From Halothermothrix sp. (GTDB lineage: Bacteria > Bacillota > Halanaerobiia > DY22613), in contig JAENYK010000008.1 of assembly GCA_016841825.1 (NCBI GenBank), positions 1 through 64,000 on the forward strand: a stretch of DNA of 64,000 nucleotides, given 5' to 3'. Below, one piece after another: positions 47,478-57,268 of the stretch. Below the pieces are notes generated by a model that had not been told where the DNA came from, did no database searches, and saw nothing but the letters and a program-made list of their open reading frames with translations. Positions within the stretch are counted from its first letter, which is position 1. The number at the start of each line of letters is the position of its first letter. Both the position numbers and the translations under genes were made by a program.

Positions 47478-50400
47478 TCATTTTAAAACCCGATACACCT
47501 TTCCAACCACAGTTTGATAAAATCCAGCAGGATTCTCATGACTAAAATCTACCACAATATTTCTAATTTCTTCTTTACTTTCCTGTGGTAAGTAGATTAG
47601 CACTTTCTCTTCCTCCCCTGCATGTTCAAAAACAGCACTTGCATCAGTAATATTCAGTTGATACTTAATACTTTTCTTATCCAATGCTTTCTCCACAGTA
47701 TCCCGTAACTCAGTGAAAAAGTCTTTACCATCTGTCAATCTCAGAACTTTTAACTGATAATTGTCCCCATGGATTCCTGAAGATACTTCAAATGATGTTT
47801 TATACAGACCTAAAACCTCATCTTCTTCCCCCCGGCTACCTGATCCAGCAGCCAGGCTTTCCATCATCTTAGAGTAAGCTGTTAGAAGTAATTCTGTTGC
47901 CTGCGGATAATCACATTCAATAACATTTTCCACTTCATTTTTACTCAAAAATGGAGGCTTTTCCAAATGTAAAAATGGAATTTTATCATCAATATAGAAT
48001 GGGCAATCTTTGCCAGCGAAAGGATAGGAACCATAGATATACAACGTGTTATGCCAGACTCGAATTCCATAAGTGTAACGTACTCCTAAAATTGTAAAAT
48101 GCCCTGCCAACCCAGATTCAGTTATAGCTATATCGCCACCAAATACCCCCATATTTAAGATTGTCAAAGAGATGGCACCACTTAATCTAAACATAGAGGC
48201 AGATATGTTACCAGTTAAATCTCCTTCCAGATTAAATGGTGACCCATCCGGAAGTAGTTTAAAGTGTCCATTTGCTGCAAAACCTGTATCTTCAACCTTC
48301 ACATATCCTCTAACTATTGGATTAGGATTAATCATTTCCAGAATGAATAGACGCAGTTCTCCACTGGTTCCAAATTTTACTGCATTCATGGTAGTATCGA
48401 AAATTATCTCTAATGAGATAAGTCCAGCCAGAGTACTACTTTTCAAATCTACATAGAGTCTATTCCTCAAAGGCGTAATCCTGATATCCATAGAATAATC
48501 AGTCCAGCCCAGAGGTAGTTTACCGGCTATCTGTAGTGTTTCCGAACCTATCATGCCAAACTTTAATGAGGTCTCCCGACCCATAATGGTAAGTGAAGAA
48601 CTAATTCCAGTATTGGAGATGCTGATATTACCGGAGCCAGTAAAGATCAGAAAACCTGCCTCAATGCCACCTGATAGAGCAATCTTTTCATGACTCAATT
48701 CTCCTCCGACATTTTTCGGAGTTCTAAAATAGATCAAATTTTGCACATCTAACAGTGTAAAACTTCCATCAATTGCAAAACGATTCATGTCTGCAGCTAC
48801 AGTAGTCTCACCTGTAAAGAACGTCAATCCTGGAATGAAGAATTGAGTTTTATTCTTCCCATACAATTCAAAAGGAACATCTGGTGGATTTATTTTAACA
48901 GTTGCAATCAGATCAATGTTAAACAGGTTTTGAACACTTCCAGTAAGGTAAAATCCTATATCAAATTTCTTTCCCTGTAACATAATCAAACCAAAAGCTG
49001 CATCCAGATCAGTAAATTTGGTACTCCAGGTTCCCCTTAAGAACACAACCAATCCTTCATCTTCCTCTGTAATCGGTTTTGATTCATCTTGACGAGGTAA
49101 GATCTCCAAAAATTTCTTAGCTTTTATATTGTCTATATTAATATATTTGTAACCATCCTCTTTGATAAACTCCTCAGGTGTACTAATAATCCAATCGGCA
49201 GACATGGACAGACAGACGAAACCAGAAACATACTGTCCAGAACCAAAACGATATTCCACCGGAATCGACTTGATAAACTTGATAATATCAAAAAACTTAA
49301 ATCCATCCAACAAATACGCTACCAGTTGATAAGCAGAGGGCACCTTTACTCCTTCTGCTAACCCCAAAGTCTTGCTTCCTAATAGCTGACCAGTTTTAAG
49401 ATAGTTTGGCCCTATATCGAATTGCAAATTAAAATCTTTATAAACTTTCCTCGGATCAAGGGCAAATTTAGAATCTGTCAAAAACTTGACCAGATCGACC
49501 AACAAACTCCCAATCTCTTTGAGATTAAAACCTGGCTCTTTAAAGCCAAAAGATGATTGTAGGGTATTGTCCCCAATTCCATAGTAATCAATTCCCAATT
49601 TATCAAAAAACAGAGGTATAGGTATCGGGAAACCAGCTTGATAGAAGATAATAGTTAATAACTTATGAATTTGAATATTGTAATGATAGTCCCGCGGATT
49701 ACCAAAATATTTATATAAAGAGTCGTCTACTACTAAGCTCACCAATAATGATTCAATATCAAAGATATCAATATCAGCATCAATCCGTAACTTGAATAAC
49801 TGTCCAGCAAACATCTCACCAAAGGAAAACTGTCGTAGAGTAATCCCGGTAATCATCGGTGCAGGTGGAGTAATCATTAGCATCTTAACTCCTGGATTGG
49901 AAAATAATGAAGCATCAATACCCCCATCTGGGGTGATTACAATTTCAAAGTGGAATTCAGCTGGAACCCGCAAATCCATATAGTCAAGGAAGGTCTTCGG
50001 TAGTTTATTAACAATCGAAGCTATTTTGTTTAAAATCTCCACCACGACAGTTGGTAGTTGATTACCAAAGAATTCATTAATTTTGACGACGTTTAAAGTA
50101 CCATTTTCAATGAAATGTGGTGGATTACTCAAAGGTATCGAAAGTACGTCAGGCAATAGTTTTGCGAAATCAGTAAGTTGTGCGTTTTCAAGCAATTGTT
50201 TTAGAATATCTAATGGAATTCCCGGATCGTTATCAATGATAAAACCACCTTTTGCCGAGAAGCCTCCTTTTTGCAGATCTAGTCCTAAAGTTGGCTTTTC
50301 AATCTGGATAGAACCATATTTGCCATCTTTGCCGAGACAGATTGCCCAATACTTTTCTTTATCTTCAATAACAGCTATTGGAATTTTGGAGATGCTAATG

Positions 50401-52928
50401 GTAGCATCAGATTTGTCACCAATTTCACCTGCAAATTTCATTGCCAGGCACTCACTGGCTTTTGGTTTATCAGGTTGATATGTATTGAAAAGTACTATCT
50501 TAGGTTTATGATCCTCATCCTCACCAAAGAGATAGTTTAGTCTTGATGGTAGATAGAAATCGACTTCGATTTCGATGGTTACCGATTTTTTCTTTAACTT
50601 AAGTGCCAGATTACTGACCGCAACTTTGGCTGTACCCAGATCGAAAGCCTGTAATTCGCCAACTGCAGGTGTTTTCATGTCTGGGATGACAACTTCAAAA
50701 ATACTATCTTTTAAACTTAGAGAAACCTCTTCGGTTCCATCAATTTTTAAGCCTACATGCAGTCCTTCCCCGGGTAGAATACTGCCAATAAACTCTGGAA
50801 TCTTTGTCAATTTTAATTGAAAGTCTGATTCAAAATGCCATTTTTCTTTCTTTTCCAGACTAAGTTTCTCAATTCTAAACAACATCTCAGACCATTCCAC
50901 TGTATCACTATCAATCTGATATGGGATTGGAAGAGGTATATTTTTGATGACACCACTTCCTTCATCGGCCTCAAAACTGATACTAAATTGCTCTTTTTCA
51001 CCTGTTATCTTTAAAGTTCCCCCAATATCAATCAAATAAGATTTCTCTTCCTGAGAATCACTGGTCTCTATTAATTTAATCGCTCCTTTGGAACTAATCG
51101 ACCATTTATAGCTTTTGTTCTCCTGTTCTGCAAAATATAGTTTAAACGAAGAACTTTCCAGTCTCCCCAGATTCGCAAAATCAATATATGAATCAGTGTC
51201 CAGCTCAATCTCTAAAGACTTCTCTTCAGTATCAACGGTAACTTGACCTTTTTTCACTCCAATACCAACAAATTCATCTGGAAGCTGAATCTCTGGTGGC
51301 AAGAAGTCGTTGAGGGTTAATGACGTATCATCTGATGTCTCAAACGAACCAGCAAACTTCCATCCTTTAGCTTTTAACTCAGCGACCAGAGTTACATCCA
51401 CCTTATTATAAATAGATAATTTACCCGATAAACGTATCGCTTCTAGTGCATTGATATTTACTCCATCATGATTACCATATTTAAAATACAATCCCAGCTC
51501 CTTCATCTCCAGATTTAAAATAGGCAGAGTAATGTCACTGCGCAAAGCTGAATTCAAAGTAAATCCTACAGGTGATGTCTGCCCATTGAGATAAAAGAGT
51601 GAACAATCAACTTCAGGTAAATATAATGGCTGTCCCAATAAATTCTCTAGCATCTTAGTTAAATTAATCTTACTACCATGACTCAATTCAACGGTAAACT
51701 CTATATTTGGGAGAGCAGAAACCTGTACCAGAAGATCTCCTTTAACCGCTGTACCTGTAAGGCAAGCTCTTCCTTTAAGATCTGCTTTAACCTGGAGCGA
51801 ATCTTCTGCAGATGGAAGCATAACTGCAAAGTTGATATCAATCTCATTTATTTGCAATAAATCTGGGATTAGTTGATAATTGGTGTATTTATCATTCAAA
51901 GAGAAGGTACTATATATCTCAAGCAGACGGGCATTGGAAAGAGATACTTTAAGCCCAAGGTTGGCCAAAACAACTGCATCTAAACCCGGAAAATCTTTAG
52001 GAATCCATTCCGTCAAAGCAATATTACCCATTAATTTGGAGAACTTATCTAACGCTAATTCTGATAAATCTTTAGTGTCTGCCTCTAAAATGACCAGATC
52101 AGGACTAGTGCCATAAAAATCAGAATACAGAGGAAGAGTCAACTGACCATCTCCATAATTGTACTGAACGTCAGCCCGAAAACGATATAATGTAGTTGGT
52201 AAAACTTGATAATTCTGCTCACCTTCAAGAATCTGAAACAGACTCACTATCTGTAGATACAATGGTACACTCAACTCACCTAACTCAATAGCTTTAAACT
52301 CTCCAGTTTTTAAAGAGAAGCGAGGAACCCCCTTAAGAATATCTATAGCCCCTGTTACTGTAAAATTTCCTTCATTCAAAAAGACTTTTAACCACTGAAG
52401 TAATTCTGGCAACCTGATCTGTCCAGTAAATAATAGACCGTTAATTACCTCAGATTCGTACTTTGCATCATAAAAATAACCAGAATATTGTTTCTGAAGT
52501 TGAATATTCGAAGCTTCCAGCTCCGAAGGGAGCGAATTCAGAATAAATACAGCATTGTCATACTCAAAATAATCCACTGATTCTTCTTTAATCTCTGGAA
52601 AAGCTTCTGATAACTTAAAACCTGATTTGGCAATAACTAAATTAACTCGACACTGCGGAAAAGATTGCTCATCAATCCAGAATTCACCTGAAACTTGTAA
52701 ATCATTAAGCTTATAGAATTGATTAACTACTCCCCGGATAATTTTAATTTTTTCATTTTCCAATAGTGGTTTCGTCGTTTTCTGCAGTAATATACTGCCA
52801 TCCGCAAAATGGTTATTTATCAGTTTGCCGACAGGTGTGTCCAAAAAGTCTTTCCCGGTTATCGTCAATGACTGTTCCTGCTCATCCCACCCGTCGCATA
52901 GAATTTGATAAAGTTTTTGTAAATCCAT
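47478..52928 (-). CDS. Giant repetitive beta-rich protein of unknown function, 1816 residues
   Basis: The protein has no signal peptide or membrane helix and consists of short strand-rich modules, many of the type 'helix with L..LL, then P...LP, then three strands' (near residues 175, 433, 543 and 718). Later modules are Gly-rich strands such as SISNTGISSSLTIMG and GGDIAITESGLAGHF. It ends in a globular region (about 1650-1816). The plan resembles large uncharacterised proteins annotated with DUF6603-like repeats, but I cannot confirm membership. It lies 22 bp after a ComEC-like metallo-beta-lactamase protein, with which it should form an operon. Role unknown; it might be a cytosolic scaffold or a secreted shell by an unseen route. 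Confidence 0.85.
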   Translation of the reverse strand: MDLQKLYQILCDGWDEQEQSLTITGKDFLDTPVGKLINNHFADGSILLQKTTKPLLENEKIKIIRGVVNQFYKLNDLQVSGEFWIDEQSFPQCRVNLVIAKSGFKLSEAFPEIKEESVDYFEYDNAVFILNSLPSELEASNIQLQKQYSGYFYDAKYESEVINGLLFTGQIRLPELLQWLKVFLNEGNFTVTGAIDILKGVPRFSLKTGEFKAIELGELSVPLYLQIVSLFQILEGEQNYQVLPTTLYRFRADVQYNYGDGQLTLPLYSDFYGTSPDLVILEADTKDLSELALDKFSKLMGNIALTEWIPKDFPGLDAVVLANLGLKVSLSNARLLEIYSTFSLNDKYTNYQLIPDLLQINEIDINFAVMLPSAEDSLQVKADLKGRACLTGTAVKGDLLVQVSALPNIEFTVELSHGSKINLTKMLENLLGQPLYLPEVDCSLFYLNGQTSPVGFTLNSALRSDITLPILNLEMKELGLYFKYGNHDGVNINALEAIRLSGKLSIYNKVDVTLVAELKAKGWKFAGSFETSDDTSLTLNDFLPPEIQLPDEFVGIGVKKGQVTVDTEEKSLEIELDTDSYIDFANLGRLESSSFKLYFAEQENKSYKWSISSKGAIKLIETSDSQEEKSYLIDIGGTLKITGEKEQFSISFEADEGSGVIKNIPLPIPYQIDSDTVEWSEMLFRIEKLSLEKKEKWHFESDFQLKLTKIPEFIGSILPGEGLHVGLKIDGTEEVSLSLKDSIFEVVIPDMKTPAVGELQAFDLGTAKVAVSNLALKLKKKSVTIEIEVDFYLPSRLNYLFGEDEDHKPKIVLFNTYQPDKPKASECLAMKFAGEIGDKSDATISISKIPIAVIEDKEKYWAICLGKDGKYGSIQIEKPTLGLDLQKGGFSAKGGFIIDNDPGIPLDILKQLLENAQLTDFAKLLPDVLSIPLSNPPHFIENGTLNVVKINEFFGNQLPTVVVEILNKIASIVNKLPKTFLDYMDLRVPAEFHFEIVITPDGGIDASLFSNPGVKMLMITPPAPMITGITLRQFSFGEMFAGQLFKLRIDADIDIFDIESLLVSLVVDDSLYKYFGNPRDYHYNIQIHKLLTIIFYQAGFPIPIPLFFDKLGIDYYGIGDNTLQSSFGFKEPGFNLKEIGSLLVDLVKFLTDSKFALDPRKVYKDFNLQFDIGPNYLKTGQLLGSKTLGLAEGVKVPSAYQLVAYLLDGFKFFDIIKFIKSIPVEYRFGSGQYVSGFVCLSMSADWIISTPEEFIKEDGYKYINIDNIKAKKFLEILPRQDESKPITEEDEGLVVFLRGTWSTKFTDLDAAFGLIMLQGKKFDIGFYLTGSVQNLFNIDLIATVKINPPDVPFELYGKNKTQFFIPGLTFFTGETTVAADMNRFAIDGSFTLLDVQNLIYFRTPKNVGGELSHEKIALSGGIEAGFLIFTGSGNISISNTGISSSLTIMGRETSLKFGMIGSETLQIAGKLPLGWTDYSMDIRITPLRNRLYVDLKSSTLAGLISLEIIFDTTMNAVKFGTSGELRLFILEMINPNPIVRGYVKVEDTGFAANGHFKLLPDGSPFNLEGDLTGNISASMFRLSGAISLTILNMGVFGGDIAITESGLAGHFTILGVRYTYGIRVWHNTLYIYGSYPFAGKDCPFYIDDKIPFLHLEKPPFLSKNEVENVIECDYPQATELLLTAYSKMMESLAAGSGSRGEEDEVLGLYKTSFEVSSGIHGDNYQLKVLRLTDGKDFFTELRDTVEKALDKKSIKYQLNITDASAVFEHAGEEEKVLIYLPQESKEEIRNIVVDFSHENPAGFYQTVVGKVYRVLK

Positions 52929-52950
52929 AGGATAGTCCTCCTTTCTTATT

Positions 52951-53901
52951 TTAATAATCTATCAGGCCACCCGGATATTTCTTAGCTTTTTTCCGGTCAC
53001 CTCTAATTCGATACCCACCCGTAGAATCTACTTCGACTTTCAGATAGGTTCCCAGGTTAAATCTTCCACTACCATACCACTTATCTTGAAATCCGGTAAT
53101 ATTCAGGGAAACGAAGTCAGTATTTATTTCTCCCAACAGTGCATAAACACTCACCCCATTGGTAATCAAGTAATTAATTGTTTCAGTAATATATGAACCT
53201 CCTAAACCACTAATTATACAAATAGGCTTCTTATCAACAATATAATTAATTAAATTCAAATTGTTATATATATTTTTTTTGCTACCATGATGGGGTAATT
53301 TAATAACTGTAAAATTATTCTTTTGCTGAACTAATTTCTTCGGAAAAGTCTCTTTCGTAATATCTGCTAGACCTAGATAAACAAAAGTTCCACAACATAT
53401 TACTGGCATTAATGAGTAGTGATTTTCATCATCTGTGTAATGTTTATTAATAACAGGATGATAAATATACATCTTTAAACTCTGGGAATTTAAAATGCAA
53501 CGTGAATTTGTAATAAATGAATCCGAGTTTTGGATAGTCACAATATTTTTTACTGCTTCTACTGTAGCTTCCCTGGTCGACTTTTTAGCATTTTTAGTTA
53601 ACCCGAAGACCAGCTTGAATTTCTTATCCCCCAACGAACCCCCATAATGATCGTCGTGCCAATGGGTATATAAAATAAAATCCAGTTTATCCTTTACTTC
53701 TTTGAAAAATTCGTTAAACTGCTGCTTGTCATATTTCGTATCACTTCCACAATCAATAAAAAATGATTTAGCTGTATTGTTTACATTCATCTCACCCAGG
53801 CATAGATCACCATATCCATTATTCAAATTACAGCCCAGGTGATTTAATGACACTACCTGTTTTCCTGAATCAAAATTAACATTTTTAAATACATGTTCCA
53901 T
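52951..53901 (-). CDS. Free-standing ComEC-like metallo-beta-lactamase protein
   Basis: The 316-residue protein has the metal motif HWHDDH (His80, His82, Asp84, His85 in YTHWHDDHYGG), Asp180 (YLGLADI, in place of the TGD of ComEC) and KLPHHGSKK (His204, His205), all in the order of the ComEC C-terminal hydrolase domain. No signal peptide or membrane segment. It is the first gene of a two-gene operon with the 1816-residue protein. The likely chemistry is hydrolysis of a phosphodiester or other ester; the substrate might be a nucleic acid end or a modified group on the giant protein. Confidence 0.85.
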   Translation of the reverse strand: MEHVFKNVNFDSGKQVVSLNHLGCNLNNGYGDLCLGEMNVNNTAKSFFIDCGSDTKYDKQQFNEFFKEVKDKLDFILYTHWHDDHYGGSLGDKKFKLVFGLTKNAKKSTREATVEAVKNIVTIQNSDSFITNSRCILNSQSLKMYIYHPVINKHYTDDENHYSLMPVICCGTFVYLGLADITKETFPKKLVQQKNNFTVIKLPHHGSKKNIYNNLNLINYIVDKKPICIISGLGGSYITETINYLITNGVSVYALLGEINTDFVSLNITGFQDKWYGSGRFNLGTYLKVEVDSTGGYRIRGDRKKAKKYPGGLIDY

Positions 53902-54107
53902 AGCCCTATTCCCCCTTTCATTTAATTTGGCCTGATTATGACAATCTTCACCTCCGTTCCCATCTGTATTTCATATTCAACAGAATTGTCGCCGATTAAC
54001 AATAGTTCTAACCACTCTCAGATTACTTCCTAATCCTTAAATTAATCTAAATATTATAAGCTTAACTCCTTTGATTATTCCGATTATAGAAAAAATGTTA
54101 ATTCTTT

Positions 54108-54145
54108 TTAAAAAAAAATAACCGTTCTCACACTGAACGGTTATT
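54108..54145 (-). terminator. Terminator of the nadD-yqeK-LCP-rsfS operon
   Basis: AATAACCGTTC and GAACGGTTATT form a perfect 11 bp stem with a 7-base loop; minus strand ends in nine T residues. Confidence 0.9.
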
Positions 54146-54178
54146 TTGATAGTTCTATATTATTTCGAATTGGTTTAC

Positions 54179-54529
54179 TTATATCATCACGACTTGCCTG
54201 GCATCAGCCCAGAGACGTTCAAGATTATAATATTCCCTTTCCTCTTGCCTGAAAACATGAACAATAAAATCACTATAGTCAAGAAGAATCCAGACTCCCT
54301 CATTTTTACCTTCAATCCGTCGAGGAGTAATACCTGATTTCTGCAATCTATCTTCCACCTCATTAGCAATGGCTTTCACCTGAACATCTGTCCGGCCACT
54401 ACAGATAACAAAATAATCAGCAACTAGGGAAACATTGGTAATGTCCAGAGTTGTGATATCGATTGCTTTTTTATTATCTGCAGCCTGACATGCCACCTGA
54501 ACCAATTCCTTGATTTCTTTGCTTGACAA
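54179..54529 (-). CDS. rsfS: Ribosomal silencing factor RsfS
   Basis: The 116-residue Iojap protein has VADYFVICSGRTDVQVKAIA and DYSDFIVHVFRQEEREYY signatures. It binds ribosomal protein uL14 and stops subunit joining in starvation. Start is TTG behind AGGAGGGG, five bases. Last of nadD-yqeK-LCP-rsfS. Confidence 0.97.
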   Translation of the reverse strand: MSSKEIKELVQVACQAADNKKAIDITTLDITNVSLVADYFVICSGRTDVQVKAIANEVEDRLQKSGITPRRIEGKNEGVWILLDYSDFIVHVFRQEEREYYNLERLWADARQVVMI

Positions 54530-54618
54530 AGAATCCCCTCCTGTACATTTAGTTTGTATTTGCTATACTATATTATATTATATTATATTATCACAAAATT
54601 GGCAATATCCTAACTTGA

Positions 54619-55905
54619 TTAACCTGTATAATCCTTGCCAATAATCACCATAGCATCGAATTGAGTTAACAGAGACTCATTTGTACCATAGTCAGATTCA
54701 GTAAAAGGCTTCGCTTCTCCATCAAAAATCTGTGCTAAATCTTCGATCTCCTTCGTTAATTCAGCAGTGTAAAATACCTGAGTCTTTTCGTAATTATATC
54801 TGTTAGCATTGGCAATTTTGACTATATTATAGCCATGAAGTTTTAGCATATCCCGCACACTACCTGCCATTCCAAAGGTACCATTCCCATTATACACACC
54901 TATCCGAATTTTGCTATTTGCCACATATTCTTTACTGGCGATCAGATCATGCACTAATTTTTCAGTACCTTCAGGATCATGCAGGAAATAAGAAACTCCA
55001 TGAAGATAATCAGTAGTTCCAGGAATAGTAGCTGTTTTGATGTTAGAACGATCTATATCTTTAACCAATTTAGCCAGATTAGCCAGATCCTTCACTGACA
55101 TATCTGTTTTTACGCTACTTTGAAATTGTCCGATCAAAGTAGGGAATTTAATTAATAGTTCAGGTGATAGGAACTGGTTAATCGCCTGGTTGATAAATTC
55201 TTGTTGACGATTAATTCGTCCCAGGTCAGCAGTAATATCATCCCGATAACGAACAAATCCAATAGCTTCCTGACCATTCAATACCTGTTCACCCTTTTTA
55301 AGATTAATATTCAATCCTCCAGCAACATCCTGATAATTCATGTCTTCCTTAACGTTCACTCTCACACCACCAAGGGTATCAATCATTTGAGCAAAGCCAT
55401 CAAAATCTGTAGCTATATAATAGTGAATAGGGATGTCCAAAAATGCACTTATAGTTTCTACAGCTTTAGCTGATCCACCTTCAGCAAAAGCACTATTAAC
55501 TTTTGAGTGAAGTTCGTGACCAGGCACCAACACCCTTGTATCCCGGGGAATACTTACAATACCGACAGCTTTTTCTTCAATATCAAAACTTGCTAACATC
55601 AGTGTGTCAGAACGCGGACGTCCATTTACCTCTGAATCATAACCGATAATTAAAATATTAAGCTTAGTAAAAGGTAATGCATCTTTTTTATTATTTTTTA
55701 GGCCACTAATTAACCTTAACTTTTCAAATTGTGGAGTTCCATCATTAAAAAAGAAATCATATAAGAAAAATGCAAACAAACCCGTGAATATCACTAATAC
55801 CAGGGCAGTAATTAATACTACCTTCTTCCAGGTTGATTTACCGCCAGGCTGATTCTGTCTTCGTTTCATCCTAGTTCCAATAGTTTTATAATCTTTCCTT
55901 GTCAT
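54619..55905 (-). CDS. LytR-CpsA-Psr family protein with LytR C-terminal domain
   Basis: The 428-residue protein has a Lys/Arg-rich N-terminus, a membrane segment (about residues 28-50), an LCP domain (about 75-270, with NILIIGYDSEVNGRPRSDTLML and SIPRDTRV) and a LytR_C domain (about 335-428, IRIGVYNGNGTFGMAGSVRDML). LCP enzymes ligate anionic polymers to peptidoglycan. It overlaps the yqeK gene by 20 bases. LCP between yqeK and rsfS is a common firmicute order. Confidence 0.93.
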   Translation of the reverse strand: MTRKDYKTIGTRMKRRQNQPGGKSTWKKVVLITALVLVIFTGLFAFFLYDFFFNDGTPQFEKLRLISGLKNNKKDALPFTKLNILIIGYDSEVNGRPRSDTLMLASFDIEEKAVGIVSIPRDTRVLVPGHELHSKVNSAFAEGGSAKAVETISAFLDIPIHYYIATDFDGFAQMIDTLGGVRVNVKEDMNYQDVAGGLNINLKKGEQVLNGQEAIGFVRYRDDITADLGRINRQQEFINQAINQFLSPELLIKFPTLIGQFQSSVKTDMSVKDLANLAKLVKDIDRSNIKTATIPGTTDYLHGVSYFLHDPEGTEKLVHDLIASKEYVANSKIRIGVYNGNGTFGMAGSVRDMLKLHGYNIVKIANANRYNYEKTQVFYTAELTKEIEDLAQIFDGEAKPFTESDYGTNESLLTQFDAMVIIGKDYTG

Positions 55906-56491
55906 TTCGTTTCACCCTTTCTAGCAGAGCATTTCTCATTTGTACAGTCCGTAAATGAATTGGATTATGTCTGTTAATTTCATAAATAATAGTTCGCCCA
56001 GCCGCAAGAATAATCGCCTGATCTAAATCGATAAAAGCCATCTGCCTGACCTCATCAATCCCCGGGCATTGCCGATTAGGTTCAATATAATCCGCAATAA
56101 AAATAATCTTATCCAATAAAGTCATCTCAACCGAACCTGTGGTGTGATAGCGAATAGCCCGCAAAATCTCGTCATCTATAATCCCAAACTCTTCACGAGC
56201 AATAATGGCTCCCACTGGGCCATGCATTAATGGTTCGAGTGACAATTCTACATCATCTACCACTATATCAGAACCTTTCAGTCTTCGCAAGAGGTGATAT
56301 TTGGATAAACCTTTTGCACAATCATGGAGTAATGCCGCAATCTTTGCCTTTTCCACTGACACCCGATAGTGTTCTGCTAATCTAAGAGCAGTATCGATTA
56401 CTCCCAATGTATGTTGATAGCGCTGCAGGTCGATCATTTCCTTAAGTCGCTTACACATCTGATCAAAACTCTTCAATTGGCTTCCCCCCAC
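55886..56491 (-). CDS. yqeK: YqeK-type HD-domain phosphohydrolase
   Basis: The 201-residue HD protein has HTLGVID-, LLHDCAKG- and YHTTG-type metal ligands and TIIYEINRHNPIHLRTVQMRN at its end. Family members split diadenosine tetraphosphate (Ap4A) symmetrically. It lies between nadD (15 bp) and the LCP gene (20-base overlap), the conserved order. Confidence 0.93.
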   Translation of the reverse strand: MGGSQLKSFDQMCKRLKEMIDLQRYQHTLGVIDTALRLAEHYRVSVEKAKIAALLHDCAKGLSKYHLLRRLKGSDIVVDDVELSLEPLMHGPVGAIIAREEFGIIDDEILRAIRYHTTGSVEMTLLDKIIFIADYIEPNRQCPGIDEVRQMAFIDLDQAIILAAGRTIIYEINRHNPIHLRTVQMRNALLERVKRNDKERL

Positions 56492-56505
56492 ATTTCAACT
56501 TAACT

Positions 56506-57108
56506 CTAGCGATACAATTGATGTTTAGAAATATATGCTTCTACCAACGGGTGTAAGTAATATTTAATACTCTTTCCCATTTTCACACGACGCCGAATAC
56601 CTGTTGAACTAATGGCCAGTTCAGGGACTTCTAATATAGCTATCTTATCTTTATATCTCTGGTAAAATTCATTTTGCAAACCAGAGAATGAATACCCTGG
56701 TCTGGCAGCAGTAATAAAATACGTCATCGCAAATAACTCTTCTGGTGCCTTCCAGCTAACAATTTCTACGATAGTGTCTGCACCGGTAATGAAGTAAATT
56801 CGATAATCGGGGAATTCACTTTGAAAATATTTGATCGTATCAACCGTATAAGACATACCATTTCGTTCTAACTCTACTCGCGATACAGAAAACCAGGGGT
56901 TATCCATAGTTGCTAAAAGTGTCATCTCATATCTCATCTCTGGAGATGTGATCTGTTGATTCATCTTATGTGGTGGAATCCTTGAAGGAACAAAAAATAC
57001 CTTCTCCAGACCAAATGCCTCAACCGCACAGGATGCCACCATTAGATGTCCGTAATGTATGGGATCAAAGGTTCCTCCCATGATACCAATTGATTTAATT
57101 TTTTCCAT
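56506..57108 (-). CDS. nadD: Nicotinate-nucleotide adenylyltransferase NadD
   Basis: The 200-residue nucleotidyltransferase has the GGTFDPIHYGHL signature (with the HxGH-type pair) and the ISSTGIRRR motif near the C-terminus. It makes deamido-NAD from nicotinate mononucleotide and ATP. First gene of this operon. Confidence 0.97.
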   Translation of the reverse strand: MEKIKSIGIMGGTFDPIHYGHLMVASCAVEAFGLEKVFFVPSRIPPHKMNQQITSPEMRYEMTLLATMDNPWFSVSRVELERNGMSYTVDTIKYFQSEFPDYRIYFITGADTIVEIVSWKAPEELFAMTYFITAARPGYSFSGLQNEFYQRYKDKIAILEVPELAISSTGIRRRVKMGKSIKYYLHPLVEAYISKHQLYR

Positions 57109-57268
57109 TTTCCATCCTCCTGGCTGACTAAACCATGTTAATATAACTTATTTTCTACAAATTCGTTCTATTTGCTATATAACATTATACAACAAATTAT
57201 TGCATTTCGCAAAAGGAAAAAAGGTTATTTTCAACATTCTGGTCAACACCAGGTTTATAGAATCGGAA

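Noticed and set aside
50083-50478. 131-codon plus-strand frame inside the giant gene
   Set aside because: Antisense to the 1816-residue frame, with no RBS or known domain. Treated as a shadow.
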